Part shown: piece by piece, positions 8,589-17,636 of the stretch
Layout: each line of letters opens with the position of its first letter
Numbering within the stretch: the stretch's first letter is position 1
Assembly: GCF_007858535.1 (NCBI RefSeq)
Contig: NZ_CP040174.1
Span: 124,001-188,000, forward strand
Reading direction: 5' to 3'
Origin: Arthrobacter sp. UKPF54-2
GTDB taxonomy: Bacteria; Actinomycetota; Actinomycetes; Actinomycetales; Micrococcaceae
Length of the DNA stretch: 64,000 bases
Program-made: the position numbers and the translations under genes
Notes under the pieces: generated by a model
Told to the model about the DNA's origin: nothing
The model's input: the letters and a program-made list of their open reading frames with translations, nothing else
Database searches by the model: none

Positions 8589-8673
8589 TTACCAGCTGGT
8601 AACAACTGGCGAACGGGCCGGGAAAATACCGCAACACCACCGAAACCTGCCCGAAAAACCGGCCCCCTACGCT
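8589..8673 (+). promoter_or_regulatory. Promoter region of the NirB-like FAD protein with GlnR-like boxes and a palindrome
   Basis: Boxes in 11-bp register, GCAAC (8631-8635), GAAAC (8642-8646) and GAAAA (8653-8657), stand 10 nt before TACGCT (8668-8673). The spacing is identical to that of the nirB promoter. Further upstream, GTAAC (8599-8603), 6 bp, then CGAAC (8610-8614) is a second GlnR-like pair. It overlaps a perfect 14-bp palindrome, TTACCAGCTGGTAA (8589-8602). Regulation by GlnR is inferred from the pattern. Confidence 0.6.
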
Positions 8674-8730
8674 GGGGAACATCAAGAACACGGGCCACAT
8701 CCACCGGCCCACCAGCGAAAGGGCCAGCAC

Positions 8731-9606
8731 ATGTCCGTCACGGAAGCCGCCGCCATCTCCACCGTCTCCGCCACCTCCCAGACCCGGCCGCGGATCGTGA
8801 TTGCCGGCGCCGGCCCGGCGGCGCAGGCGCTGGTCCGCCAGCTCACCCGCACCCCGTTCGCCGGCGCCATCACGGTGCTCAGCAACCGCGACGACGCCCC
8901 GGAGGAACTCCTGGAGCTCGCCGCACTGCCCCAGGTCTCGGTCCGTTTCGGTCAGCCGGCCAGCTACATCGACGCCGCCGGCCGGCGGGTCACCACGGCG
9001 GACGGCCTTGAGTTCAGCTACGACCAGCTGGTGATCGCCACCGGCTCGGCGCCGGCCCTGGCCCCGATCGAGGGCGCGGGCCGGTGCCTGAGCTACTCCA
9101 CGATCGACGACGCCACCCGGCTCGGCGACGCCGTCAAGGACGTCACCCGGGTCCTGGGCCGCCGGCCGCTGGGCATCCTGGTGGGTACCGGCACGGCCGC
9201 GGGCCAGGCCGAGGCCGTGCTGCGGGCCCGCGGGGTCCGGCCGGTCCGCACCACGCTGCGCCCGTCCGCCGTCGTCCCCACCCTCGCCGGGTCCACGCTG
9301 CCGGCCGCCGGCCTTGTCTTCGAGGACGGCGCCCGGATGAGCGGGGACCTGGTGGTCCTCGCCGAAGAGCGCGTCTCCCGCGACAGCCTGGCCCACACGG
9401 CCGGCCTGGCCACCGCCCCGCAGGGCGGGATTGTGGTGGGCACAGACTACCGCACCTCGGTGCCCGGGATCTGGGCAATCGGGGACGCCGCGGCGTACGA
9501 CGGCGTCCGGCTCGGCCTGCTCGTGGCAGCCGGATCCGCCGCCGGGGTCTGCGCCTCCCACCTGCTCCGCGCCTCCCTGTCCGCGCCGCTCGCGACGGCG
9601 GCGTAG
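8731..9606 (+). CDS. NirB-like FAD-dependent oxidoreductase without iron-sulfur or sirohaem domains
   Basis: 291 residues aligning with the flavin half of NirB. It has the N-terminal FAD fold (RIVIAGAGPAAQALVRQL, ~22-39), the YDQLVIATGS strand and the C-terminal TSVPGIWAIGDAA FAD loop. The central NAD-binding motif is altered (ILVGTGTAAGQAEA instead of GxGxxG), and the domain is shorter than the ~400 residues of the NirB flavin part. No cysteine cluster is present. The ATG has a GAAAGGG site 6-9 nt upstream. It lies just after the nirB-cobA-hemD operon with its own promoter of the same design. Possible roles are an electron-transfer partner or a redox sensor in nitrogen assimilation; it may not use NAD(P)H efficiently. 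Family sure, function open. Confidence 0.8.
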   Translation: MSVTEAAAISTVSATSQTRPRIVIAGAGPAAQALVRQLTRTPFAGAITVLSNRDDAPEELLELAALPQVSVRFGQPASYIDAAGRRVTTADGLEFSYDQLVIATGSAPALAPIEGAGRCLSYSTIDDATRLGDAVKDVTRVLGRRPLGILVGTGTAAGQAEAVLRARGVRPVRTTLRPSAVVPTLAGSTLPAAGLVFEDGARMSGDLVVLAEERVSRDSLAHTAGLATAPQGGIVVGTDYRTSVPGIWAIGDAAAYDGVRLGLLVAAGSAAGVCASHLLRASLSAPLATAA

Positions 9607-9720
9607 GGCCCGCTGCCGCCGGTGGCGTTATGGCAAGATGGTTCACTGAGAAGCCACGACATACGCCGTGTCAGCAGGCCGGCCCGGCCACGAACCAGGC
9701 CCGCCAGGAAAGGGACCACC

Positions 9721-10455
9721 ATGAGCAACGAAGCCACCACGGACGGCACGGCTGCCGGCACCGACAACACCGCCGGCCAGGCCGCGGGCAGCATCGCCTC
9801 GTACATCGACCACACCCTGCTCAAGCCGGAGGCCAGCGAGGCCGAGGTCCTGAAGGTCTGCGCCGAGGCGGCCGAGTACCACTTCAAGTCCGTTTGCGTG
9901 AACCCCATCTGGGTCAAGACCGTCAAGACCGCGCTTAGGGGTTCCGGTGTGCTGACCTGCTCCGTGATCGGGTTCCCGCTGGGCGCCACCCCGAGCGACG
10001 TCAAGGCGTTCGAGGCCCGCGGCGCGGTGCTGGACGGCGCGGACGAGATCGACATGGTGATCAACATCGCCGCCGCGCGCGCCAATGACAAGGGTGCCCT
10101 GGTGGACGACATCCGCGCGGTGGCGGACTCGGTCCACGCCGGCGGCGCCATCCTGAAGGTCATCATCGAGACCGCGCTGCTCGACGACGCCCAGAAGGTC
10201 CTCGCCTGCGAGGCCGCCGTCGAGGCCGGGGCAGACTTCGTGAAGACCTCCACCGGCTTCAACGGCGGCGGGGCCACCGTGGAGGACGTCGCCCTGATGC
10301 GCCGCACCGTGGGTCCCGGGCTCGGCGTCAAGGCCTCGGGCGGCGTGCGGTCCCTCGCCGACGCGCAGGCTATGATTGCTGCAGGTGCAACACGTATTGG
10401 CGCCAGCTCCGGCATCGCGATCGTCAAGGGTGAACAGGGTTCGTCCGCGTACTGA
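9721..10455 (+). CDS. deoC: Deoxyribose-phosphate aldolase
   Basis: 244 residues. Splits 2-deoxyribose-5-phosphate into glyceraldehyde-3-phosphate and acetaldehyde. Signatures: [14 protein letters not shown] at the start, [27 protein letters not shown], the Schiff-base lysine Lys175 in FVKTSTGF, and [13 protein letters not shown] with the second catalytic lysine. The frame is open from 9622, but the ATG at 9721 has AGGAAAGGGA just upstream and starts where the family does. A ~20-residue Thr/Gly/Ala-rich leader precedes the catalytic domain. It completes the nucleoside-salvage set with the phosphorylase and mutase at the start of the window, with the nitrite genes in between. Confidence 0.96.
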   Translation: MSNEATTDGTAAGTDNTAGQAAGSIASYIDHTLLKPEASEAEVLKVCAEAAEYHFKSVCVNPIWVKTVKTALRGSGVLTCSVIGFPLGATPSDVKAFEARGAVLDGADEIDMVINIAAARANDKGALVDDIRAVADSVHAGGAILKVIIETALLDDAQKVLACEAAVEAGADFVKTSTGFNGGGATVEDVALMRRTVGPGLGVKASGGVRSLADAQAMIAAGATRIGASSGIAIVKGEQGSSAY

Positions 10456-10519
10456 CCGCATACCGTAACAGCCGCTGACGCCACAGTTTTTTGAGCCCCG
10501 CGGGGCCGAGGAGGAACGA

Positions 10520-10744
10520 ATGTCCAGCAACACCACCAAGACCCCGCAGGGCGAGAGCAGCCTGGCATCCAGCGTCGTGCTGTTTGTCCTGATGATGGCC
10601 CTGTTCTTCGGCGCCCTGTACTCGCTGTCGTTCCTCAGCCTGGGCAACCCCTGGCCGATGGCCGCCTGCCTGGGCCTGTTCGCCCTGGCGTTCTGGATCC
10701 CGCAGACGCTGCTGGGCCGCTCGGATTCCGCCGGCGAGAACTAG
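10520..10744 (+). CDS. Small membrane protein of unknown function, two predicted helices
   Basis: 74 residues; I do not recognise the family. A polar 14-residue N-terminus is followed by two hydrophobic stretches (SSVVLFVLMMALFFGALYSL, ~15-34, and MAACLGLFALAFWIP, ~48-62) with a short Ser/Leu/Asn loop between, so a hairpin in the membrane is likely. GAGGAAC lies just before the ATG. It follows deoC after 64 nt on the same strand and is closed by a clear terminator hairpin, so it may be the last gene of that transcript. Codon use is like the neighbours. Confidence 0.75.
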   Translation: MSSNTTKTPQGESSLASSVVLFVLMMALFFGALYSLSFLSLGNPWPMAACLGLFALAFWIPQTLLGRSDSAGEN

Positions 10745-10754
10745 ACACTCCCGG

Positions 10755-10790
10755 CTGTTGCCCCGGTTCTTGCCGGGGCAACAGTTGTTT
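10755..10790 (+). terminator. Rho-independent terminator after the small membrane protein
   Basis: A perfect 12-bp stem CTGTTGCCCCGG (10755-10766) / CCGGGGCAACAG (10773-10784) with a 6-nt loop, followed by TTGTTT. It lies 10 nt after the stop codon at 10744, and probably ends the deoC transcript. Confidence 0.85.
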
Positions 10791-10879
10791 AAGCGGCCGA
10801 ACGGCCCAGGCAGGCGTCATAGCCGCCCCGGACGGCCGAGGCTCAGGCGTCGCCGTCGACGTCGCCGCAGCCTGCGGCA

Positions 10880-11707
10880 CTAACCCCCGACGGCGGCCAG
10901 CAGGCGGTTGACCAGCGCAGTGCCCAGCGCGAGGGCCGCCGGGAAATGCCCCTTGGCCAGGGCCAGGGCGGCGGACAACATGCCGACCATGGCGTAGGCG
11001 CTGACCGGGATCAGCACCAGCCATTCCCGCCGCGACCCGGCCCGGCCCAGCAGCGGGATCGAGAACGCGCCGTTGGCCTTCCACACGTCTTTGACCAGCG
11101 GCAGTTTGCGCAGGAACTTCGGCGGCTTGACCACCAGCGGCCAGAGCAGCGGCACTCCCCCGGTGGTGATCATGTCCCCGATAATGTGCACGATGACGCC
11201 GGCGAGCATGGACACCGGCAGCCAGGACCACTGGTGCGGCGCGAACCAGGTCACCAGCGACGCCATGGCCAGGGCGAATATCCAGTTGCTGATCCAGCCG
11301 TACTTGGGAAACAGCTTCAGCGCCTTCGCGGCGATGTTGATCAAGAACATGCACAGCAGCCCGGCGCCGACGGACAGCTGGCCCCAGCTGGTCTGCAGCT
11401 GGAGCTGCCCGGCGAACGCGGCGAGGAGCACAAAGAACGCCGCGCCGAGCACCGAGTGGGTGCCCTGGCGGTGGCCGCCGGAGGCGTTCTCGATCCCGAC
11501 GGCGATCAGGTTGGAGAGCGGCGGCAGGGCGTGCGCCACCGTGGACGAGCGGTGGTCCCAGTCGCAGACCAGGGCCGTGCCCGCCGTCGCCATCCCGCCG
11601 ATCAGGATCCCGGTGGCGTCCAGCGGGTACCAGCCCAGCGTGTACGGCCCGGTCGAGGCAATAGCCACCCACGCCGCGGCCCCGGACGCGGCGTGGTGTC
11701 CTCCCAT
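10880..11707 (-). CDS. Membrane-bound metal-dependent hydrolase (YdjM/DUF457 type)
   Basis: 275 residues with an N-terminal His/Asp motif: MGGHHAASGAAAW at the start and CDWDHRSSTVAH at ~48-59, followed by HRQGTHSVLG. This is the conserved pattern of the YdjM-like inner-membrane hydrolases. Several hydrophobic helices follow, including VHIIGDMITTGGVPLLWPL, where a conserved H/D pair sits. The substrate is unknown; these proteins are often called LexA-regulated membrane hydrolases. The ATG at 11707 (or the GTG at 11710) lies 3-6 nt beyond the mfd stop on the same strand, so it is probably co-transcribed with mfd. That DNA-repair link fits the damage-response association of YdjM, but is only suggestive. 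Confidence 0.8.
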   Translation of the reverse strand: MGGHHAASGAAAWVAIASTGPYTLGWYPLDATGILIGGMATAGTALVCDWDHRSSTVAHALPPLSNLIAVGIENASGGHRQGTHSVLGAAFFVLLAAFAGQLQLQTSWGQLSVGAGLLCMFLINIAAKALKLFPKYGWISNWIFALAMASLVTWFAPHQWSWLPVSMLAGVIVHIIGDMITTGGVPLLWPLVVKPPKFLRKLPLVKDVWKANGAFSIPLLGRAGSRREWLVLIPVSAYAMVGMLSAALALAKGHFPAALALGTALVNRLLAAVGG

Positions 11708-11713
11708 CACGGG

Positions 11714-14700
11714 CTAGCCCACGGAGAGCGGGGCGTCGGAGAAGATCGCCTCGATCACCGTATTGGCCCAGGCCAGAATCTCGGCGTCCTGCAGGTCGCG
11801 GCCGCCGATCCTGGCCGTCTTGGGCTTGGGGATCAGCACCGCGTCCAGGGCCGGTTTGGCCTGCGAGCCGGGGTACATCCGGGCCAGCCGCATCAGTTTG
11901 GACTCCGGGAGCTGGGCGGGCGAGAACTTGATGAAGTTCCCCTGCAGCGCGACGTCGGTGAGGCCCGCCTCGCGGGCGCCCACCCGGAACCGGGCCACGG
12001 CTACCAGGTTTTTCGCCGGCAGCGGCAGCTCGCCGTAACGGTCCACAAGTTCGGCCTCGACCTCGTCGATCGCCTCGTTGCTGAGCGCGGCGGCCAGCTT
12101 CCGGTACGCCTCCAGGCGCAGCCGCTCGCCGGGCACGTAGTCGTGCGGCAGGTGCGCGTTGACCGGCAGCTCGATCTTCATCTCCGCAGCCTTCTCCTCG
12201 GCCTCGCCGCGGTAGTCCGCCACAGCCTCGCCCACCAGCCGGATGTACAGGTCAAAGCCGACGCCCTGGATGTGGCCCGACTGTTCCCCGCCGAGCAGGT
12301 TGCCGGCGCCGCGGATCTCCAGGTCCTTCATGGCCAGCTGCATGCCGGCGCCGAGCTCGTTGTGGGTGGCGACCGCCTTGAGCCGCTCCAGCGCCACCTC
12401 GCCGAGGGGTTTCTCCGAGGGGTACAGGAAGTAGGCATAGGCCCGTTCCCGGCCGCGGCCCACCCGCCCGCGCAGCTGGTGCAGCTGCGAGAGCCCGTAC
12501 TTGTCCGCGCCGTCCACGATCAGGGTGTTGGCGTTGGAGATGTCCAGGCCGGTCTCGATGATGGTGGTGCAGACCAGCACGTCGAAGCGCTTCTCCCAGA
12601 AGTCCACGATGATCTGCTCCAGCCGGCCCTCGGACATCTTGCCGTGCGCAACCTCCACGCGGGCCTCCGGCACCAGTTCGCGGATCTTCGCCGCAGTCCG
12701 GTCAATCGTGGAGACCCGGTTGTGCACAAAGAAGACCTGGCCCTCGCGCATCAGCTCGCGCCGGATCGCGGCCGAGGTCTGCTTGTCCGTGTACGGGCCC
12801 ACGTAGGTCAGCACCGGGTGGCGTTCCTCCGGCGGGGTGGCCAGCGTGGAGGTCTCCCGGATGCCGGTCAGCGACATCTCCAGGGTGCGCGGGATCGGGG
12901 TGGCGCTCATGGCCAGGACGTCCACGTTGGTGCGCATCTTCTTGAGCGCTTCCTTGTGTTCGACGCCGAAGCGCTGCTCCTCGTCCACGATCACCAGGCC
13001 GAGGTCCTTGAACGCGAAGTCCTTGGACAGCAGCCGGTGCGTGCCGATCACGACGTCCACGGCGCCGCTCTTGACGCCCTCGGCCGTCTCCTTGGCCTCC
13101 TTGGCGCCCTGGAAACGGGACAGCGGCTTGACCCGCAGCGGGAAGCCGGAGAAGCGTTCGGTGAAGGTCTCGTAGTGCTGCTGTGCCAGCAGGGTGGTGG
13201 GGACCAGCACGGCGACCTGCTTGCCGTCCTGGACCGCCTTGAACGCGGCACGGACCGCGATTTCGGTCTTGCCGTAGCCGACGTCGCCGGAGACCAGGCG
13301 GTCCATCGGGATCTCCCGCTCCATGTCCGCCTTCACCTCGTTGATGGTGGTCAGCTGGTCCGGGGTCTCCACATAGGGGAAGGCCTCCTCCAACTCGCGC
13401 TGCCACGGGGTGTCCGGGCCGAAGGCGTGGCCGCGGGAGGCCATCCGGGCCGAGTACAGCCGGATCAGTTCGCCGGCGATCTCCTTGACCGCCTTGCGGG
13501 CCTTGGACTTGGTGCTGGCCCAGTCCGAGCCGCCCATCTTGCTCAGCACGGGGGTGTCGCCGCCGACGTACCGGGTGACCTGGTCCAGCTGGTCGGTGGG
13601 CACAAAGAGCCGGTCGCCCGGGGCGCCGCGCTTGGACGGCGCGTATTCGAGCACCAGGTATTCGCGCACCCCGTCGCCCCCGCCGGCCACCTTGCGCTGG
13701 ATCAGCTCGACGAACCGGCCGATGCCGTGCTGTTCGTGCACCACAAAGTCGCCGGCCAGCAGCTGCAGCGGGTCCACCGCGTTGCGCCGTTTGGACGGCA
13801 TCCGGCGCATGTCCTTGGTGGACCCGGCGGACGTTCGGCCCAGCAGGTCCGCCTCGGTCAGCAGGGCCAGCTTCAGCGTGTCCAGGACAAAGCCGCGGCC
13901 GACGGCGGCGGTGGTCACCTCGATCAGGCCCGGCTGCGGCTCCGCGTCCAGGGTTTCCACCCGGGCGCAGGGGATGTCGTTGTCGTGGAAGAGCTCGGCG
14001 AGGCGTTGCGCCGGGCCGGGGCCCTCGGTGGCGACGACGATCCGCCACTGCTCCCGCACGTGCGAGCCGATGAAGTCCATCATCTCCGCCACGTCGCCCT
14101 GGTAGCCGCGCGGTTCGCGGGCGTGCAGGTTCAGCACGTCGATCTCGGGCAGCAGCTCTTCGTCGCTGGCGAGCGAGCTGATGGACCACCAGGACACGCC
14201 GTGCGCGAGCGCGGTGGAGCGGGTCTCGCCCAGCGAGCGGAAGCTCGCCGAATGCAGCGCCTCGGAGGCGGCGGCGCTAAGATCCAGCGGCGCGGCGCCG
14301 CCGTCGGACGCGGTGGACCAGGCCGCTTCGAGGAACTCCTCGTTGGTGGCGGCGAGGTCGTGGGCGCGGGTGCGGACCTTTTCGGGTTCGATGACGACGG
14401 AGATGGAGCCGGCCGGGAACTGGTCAAGGAACGGCACCATGGAATCGACCAGCACCGGGGCGAGGGACTCCATGCCTTCGACGGCGATGCCGCCGGCGAT
14501 TTTCTCCAGCATGTCCGCCGCGGCCGGCAGCTGGGATTTCAGCGTGGCGGCCCGGGACATGACCGAGGGCGTGATCAGGATTTCGCGGCACGGCGGGGCG
14601 TGCAGTTCGGTGGGGTGGTGCACGCCGGGGGCCGTCAGCGAGCGCTGGTCGGCGACGGCGAACCAGCGCATCTGCTCGACCTCGTCGCCGAAGAACTCGA

Positions 14701-15352
14701 CCCGGATCGGGTGGTCCTCGGTGGGCGGGAAGACATCCAGCATGCCGCCGCGGACGGCGAATTCGCCGCGCCGGGTGACCATGTCCACCCGGGCGTACGC
14801 GGCGCCGGCGAGGCTCTTTACGACGTCGCCGAACGGGGCGTCCTGGCCCACCGTGAGGGTCACCGGGACCAGCTCGCCCAGGCCTGCCACGATCGGCTGC
14901 ACGACGGCGCGGACCGGGGCGACCACCACGCGCAGGGCACCGCCGGCGGTTTCCGGGTGGGCGAGGCGGCGCAGCACGGAGAGCCGGCGGCCCACGGTGT
15001 CCGAGCGGGGCGAGAGCCGTTCGTGCGGCAGGGTCTCCCAGCTGGGGAATTCGGTGACCGCCTCGGCCGGCAGGAAGGCACGCAGGGCGGCGGCCAGGTC
15101 CTCGGCCTCGCGGCCGGTGGCGGTGACGGCCAGCACCACCGGCGTGGCGCCGCCGTCGGATGCGCCGCCGGCGGCGAGCCCGTCGGCCATCTCCGCGAGC
15201 AGCGCGGCCCGCAGCCCGGCCGGGGCGCTGAGCTGGTAGTCCTCGCTGCGCACTGTGAACGGCCGGGACGCTTCGGCCTGCACGCGGGCGAACGTCTTGT
15301 CCTCGGCGAGGGCGCGCCGCAGGCCGGTGAGAGAAGGGCCGTTGAGGCTCAT
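11714..15352 (-). CDS. mfd: Transcription-repair coupling factor Mfd
   Basis: 1212 residues, normal for actinobacterial Mfd. Removes RNA polymerase stalled at DNA lesions and recruits UvrA. N-terminal UvrB-like region (~1-480), RNA-polymerase-interacting domain with FVVHEQHGIGRFVELIQR (~530-548), SF2 translocase with Walker A GDVGYGKTEIAVRAA (~686-700) and DEEQRFGVEHKE (~789-800). Helicase motifs GRVGRGRERAYAY and GAGNLLGGEQSGH come next, then the C-terminal TRCF domain. The frame is open to 15595, but the ATG at 15352 has AGGAGTTCC upstream and starts at the family position. Long open frames on the opposite strand across this gene are composition shadows. Confidence 0.98.
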   Translation of the reverse strand: MSLNGPSLTGLRRALAEDKTFARVQAEASRPFTVRSEDYQLSAPAGLRAALLAEMADGLAAGGASDGGATPVVLAVTATGREAEDLAAALRAFLPAEAVTEFPSWETLPHERLSPRSDTVGRRLSVLRRLAHPETAGGALRVVVAPVRAVVQPIVAGLGELVPVTLTVGQDAPFGDVVKSLAGAAYARVDMVTRRGEFAVRGGMLDVFPPTEDHPIRVEFFGDEVEQMRWFAVADQRSLTAPGVHHPTELHAPPCREILITPSVMSRAATLKSQLPAAADMLEKIAGGIAVEGMESLAPVLVDSMVPFLDQFPAGSISVVIEPEKVRTRAHDLAATNEEFLEAAWSTASDGGAAPLDLSAAASEALHSASFRSLGETRSTALAHGVSWWSISSLASDEELLPEIDVLNLHAREPRGYQGDVAEMMDFIGSHVREQWRIVVATEGPGPAQRLAELFHDNDIPCARVETLDAEPQPGLIEVTTAAVGRGFVLDTLKLALLTEADLLGRTSAGSTKDMRRMPSKRRNAVDPLQLLAGDFVVHEQHGIGRFVELIQRKVAGGGDGVREYLVLEYAPSKRGAPGDRLFVPTDQLDQVTRYVGGDTPVLSKMGGSDWASTKSKARKAVKEIAGELIRLYSARMASRGHAFGPDTPWQRELEEAFPYVETPDQLTTINEVKADMEREIPMDRLVSGDVGYGKTEIAVRAAFKAVQDGKQVAVLVPTTLLAQQHYETFTERFSGFPLRVKPLSRFQGAKEAKETAEGVKSGAVDVVIGTHRLLSKDFAFKDLGLVIVDEEQRFGVEHKEALKKMRTNVDVLAMSATPIPRTLEMSLTGIRETSTLATPPEERHPVLTYVGPYTDKQTSAAIRRELMREGQVFFVHNRVSTIDRTAAKIRELVPEARVEVAHGKMSEGRLEQIIVDFWEKRFDVLVCTTIIETGLDISNANTLIVDGADKYGLSQLHQLRGRVGRGRERAYAYFLYPSEKPLGEVALERLKAVATHNELGAGMQLAMKDLEIRGAGNLLGGEQSGHIQGVGFDLYIRLVGEAVADYRGEAEEKAAEMKIELPVNAHLPHDYVPGERLRLEAYRKLAAALSNEAIDEVEAELVDRYGELPLPAKNLVAVARFRVGAREAGLTDVALQGNFIKFSPAQLPESKLMRLARMYPGSQAKPALDAVLIPKPKTARIGGRDLQDAEILAWANTVIEAIFSDAPLSVG

Positions 15353-15539
15353 GGCTGGAACTCCTGAAGTGATCACGGGCATGCAGGCAACACGAATACC
15401 CGAAATTCGCAAGAATCCCGGGTGCTTCCAGCCTACCGCGACCCGGCGCCGGGGCGGCACCCGGGGATAAGCTGGAATGGTCCCAGTCCGGCGGGTTCGG
15501 CGCTCCGAATGGCTTGTATCCGCAACGAGAAGGAGCACC

Positions 15540-17087
15540 ATGAACGGCACCCCCAAGGCTGCAAACCCGAAGACGGTGCTCGTGACCGGCGCCACCGGCT
15601 ACATCGGCGGCCGGCTGGTCCCCCGGCTGCTCGAGGCCGGGCACCGGGTGAAGGTCCTGGTCCGCACCCCGGCGAAGATCGCCGGCGTCCCGTGGCTGGA
15701 CGACGTCGACGTCGTCCAAAGCAGCCTCGACGACGGCGCGGCACTCCGGGAGGCGCTCGAAGGCGTCGACGTGCTCTACTACCTCGTCCACTCGATGGCG
15801 GGCGGCTCCGGGTTTGAAGCCAAGGAGAAGGCCATGGCGCAGACGGCGGCACAGGCTGCCGCCGGGGCCGGCGTCGGGCGGATTGTCTACCTCGGCGGGC
15901 TGCACCCCGCCGGCGCCGAGCTCTCCACCCACATGCGGTCCAGGGAGGCCGTGGGCAAGGTCTTCCTCGACAGCCCGGTCGATGCAGTGGTTTTCCAGGC
16001 GGGCGTGGTGATCGGCTCCGGCTCGGCGTCGTTCGAGATGATCCGGCACCTGTCCGAGACGCTGCCGCTGATGCCGGCCCCGAGCTGGGTGCGGAACAAG
16101 ATCGAGGCGATCGCGGTGCGGGACGTGCTGCACTACCTCGTTGGGGCCGCGGCGCTGGAAGGCCCGATCAACCGCACCTTCGACATCGGCTCCCGGCAGG
16201 TGCTCAGCTACGCCGGCATGATGCAGGAGTACGCCGCGGAGGCCGGGCTGCCCCACCGGCTGGTGCTGGCGCTGCCCATCCCGGCCCCCAGGCTTGCCGG
16301 GATGTGGGTGGCGCTGACCACCCCGATCCCGCTGTCCATGTCGCTGCCGCTGGTGGAGTCGTTGCAGCACGACGCCGTGTCGCGGGAGCATGACATCGAC
16401 GCCTTCATCCCGCTGCCCGAGGGCGGGCTCACCCCCTACCGGCGTGCGGTGGCCCTGGCCCTGGGAAAGGAACGCGACGGCCAGGTGGAGACCATCTGGG
16501 CCAACGCCGGAGCCGACGCCGATCCGCTCCCGAGCGACCCGGACTGGGCCGGCCACCGCGTCTACGTGGACGAGCGCAGCTACTCCAGCGCGGTGGACCC
16601 GAAGTACGTCTGGACGATCATCGAGGGCATCGGCGGCGGCAACGGCTGGTATTCGCTGCCGCTGGCCTGGAGCGTGCGCGGCTGGCTGGACAAGCTCACC
16701 GGCGGCGCGGGGCTGGCGCGCGGCCGGCGGCACCCGCACCTGCTGGCCGAAGGCGAGGTGGTGGACTGGTGGCGGGTGGAGCGGATTGACCGCGGCCGGC
16801 TGCTCCGCCTGCGCGCCGAAATGCGGGCGCCCGGCCGGGCCTGGCTGGAACTGTCGGTGGAGCCGGAGGGGGCCGGCAGCCGCTACCGGCAGCGGGCCAT
16901 CTTCTTCCCGAAGGGGCTCAGCGGCAAGCTCTACTGGCTCGCCGTGCTGCCGTTCCACAGCCTGATTTTCCCCGCCATGTCGCGGAACATCGCCGCGGCG
17001 GCGCAGCACCTCGCAGAGACGGAGCCGGAGACGGAGCCGGGGACGGAGCCGGCGGCCGAATCGAAACCGGCCGGGCCCACCGCGTAG
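15540..17087 (+). CDS. NAD(P)-binding NmrA/SDR-type protein with C-terminal DUF2867
   Basis: 515 residues. An atypical short-chain dehydrogenase/NmrA domain comes first: VLVTGATGYIGGRLV with the dinucleotide loop at 17-23, VLVRTPAKIAG, LYYLVHSMAGG and RIVYLGGLHP. It continues to ~330, then DUF2867 (WWRVERIDRGRLLRLRAEM, FFPKGLSGKLYW) fills the rest. The C-terminus is an acidic Glu-Pro-Thr repeat (ETEPETEPGTEP). The ATG at 15540 has AGAAGGAGC upstream. This architecture is common in actinobacteria; its substrate is not known. It is divergent from mfd over a 187-bp gap and begins a + strand run that continues to ugd. Confidence 0.87.
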   Translation: MNGTPKAANPKTVLVTGATGYIGGRLVPRLLEAGHRVKVLVRTPAKIAGVPWLDDVDVVQSSLDDGAALREALEGVDVLYYLVHSMAGGSGFEAKEKAMAQTAAQAAAGAGVGRIVYLGGLHPAGAELSTHMRSREAVGKVFLDSPVDAVVFQAGVVIGSGSASFEMIRHLSETLPLMPAPSWVRNKIEAIAVRDVLHYLVGAAALEGPINRTFDIGSRQVLSYAGMMQEYAAEAGLPHRLVLALPIPAPRLAGMWVALTTPIPLSMSLPLVESLQHDAVSREHDIDAFIPLPEGGLTPYRRAVALALGKERDGQVETIWANAGADADPLPSDPDWAGHRVYVDERSYSSAVDPKYVWTIIEGIGGGNGWYSLPLAWSVRGWLDKLTGGAGLARGRRHPHLLAEGEVVDWWRVERIDRGRLLRLRAEMRAPGRAWLELSVEPEGAGSRYRQRAIFFPKGLSGKLYWLAVLPFHSLIFPAMSRNIAAAAQHLAETEPETEPGTEPAAESKPAGPTA

Positions 17088-17135
17088 GATGTTGGGAGCC
17101 CGAAACGACCAGTCCCACCCCATGGAGGACCCCCA

Positions 17136-17633
17136 ATGGCCCTGAGTGCATCCACCACCCTTCCGCACAGCGTTGAGAGCGTCACGGCGGTTTTCGTCAA
17201 CGAGGACTTCCTGCGCCACACCAGCGAACTCGTAGGCGGAACCCTCGAATCGTTTGCCGTCGACGGCGATCCGGCCGGCGCTTTCACCACCACCACCGTC
17301 CGCACCATCCCGACCACCCGGATGCCGGACCTGGCCCGCAAGTTCGTCGGCGAGAGCCTCAAGGTGACGCAGCTGGAGAGCTGGGAGGCCCCGGCCGCCG
17401 ACGGCTCCCGCCAGAGCAGCATCTCGCTGAAGGTCGCCGGCGCCCCGCTGGATGTCAATGCCGTGCAGCGCCTGGTCGCCGACGGCGGCAGCACCCGCAT
17501 CGAGCTGGAGGGCACCGTGACCTCCTCGGTGCCGCTGCTGGGCGGCAAGATCGCCGACGCGGCCGAGCCGATGGTCGGCAAGGCCCTCAACATCCAGTCC
17601 ACCCAGGCGCAGGCCTGGCTCGAAAGCCACTAG
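17136..17633 (+). CDS. DUF2505 family protein
   Basis: 165 residues matching the actinobacterial DUF2505 family in length and pattern. It begins ALSASTTLPHSVESVTAVFVNEDF, has the central WEAPAADGSR and LEGTVTSSVPLLGGKI, and ends AEPMVGKALNIQSTQAQAW. The fold is thought to resemble the START/SRPBCC hydrophobic-pocket proteins. No signal peptide or catalytic motif is visible. AUG with GGAGGACCC upstream. The next gene starts 3 nt after its stop, so the two are probably co-translated. Cytosolic; the ligand is unknown. Confidence 0.85.
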   Translation: MALSASTTLPHSVESVTAVFVNEDFLRHTSELVGGTLESFAVDGDPAGAFTTTTVRTIPTTRMPDLARKFVGESLKVTQLESWEAPAADGSRQSSISLKVAGAPLDVNAVQRLVADGGSTRIELEGTVTSSVPLLGGKIADAAEPMVGKALNIQSTQAQAWLESH

Positions 17634-17636
17634 CCG

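Noticed and set aside
10494..10506. Short palindrome GCCCCGCGGGGC before the small membrane protein as a terminator for deoC
   Set aside because: No loop, no following U-run, and it is followed directly by the ribosome site of the next gene; the hairpin at 10755 is the better terminator.
10946..15367. 1473-codon open frame opposite mfd
   Set aside because: High GC makes long antisense frames. Its composition is Gly/Arg/His-rich with no motifs, while mfd is certain on the other strand.
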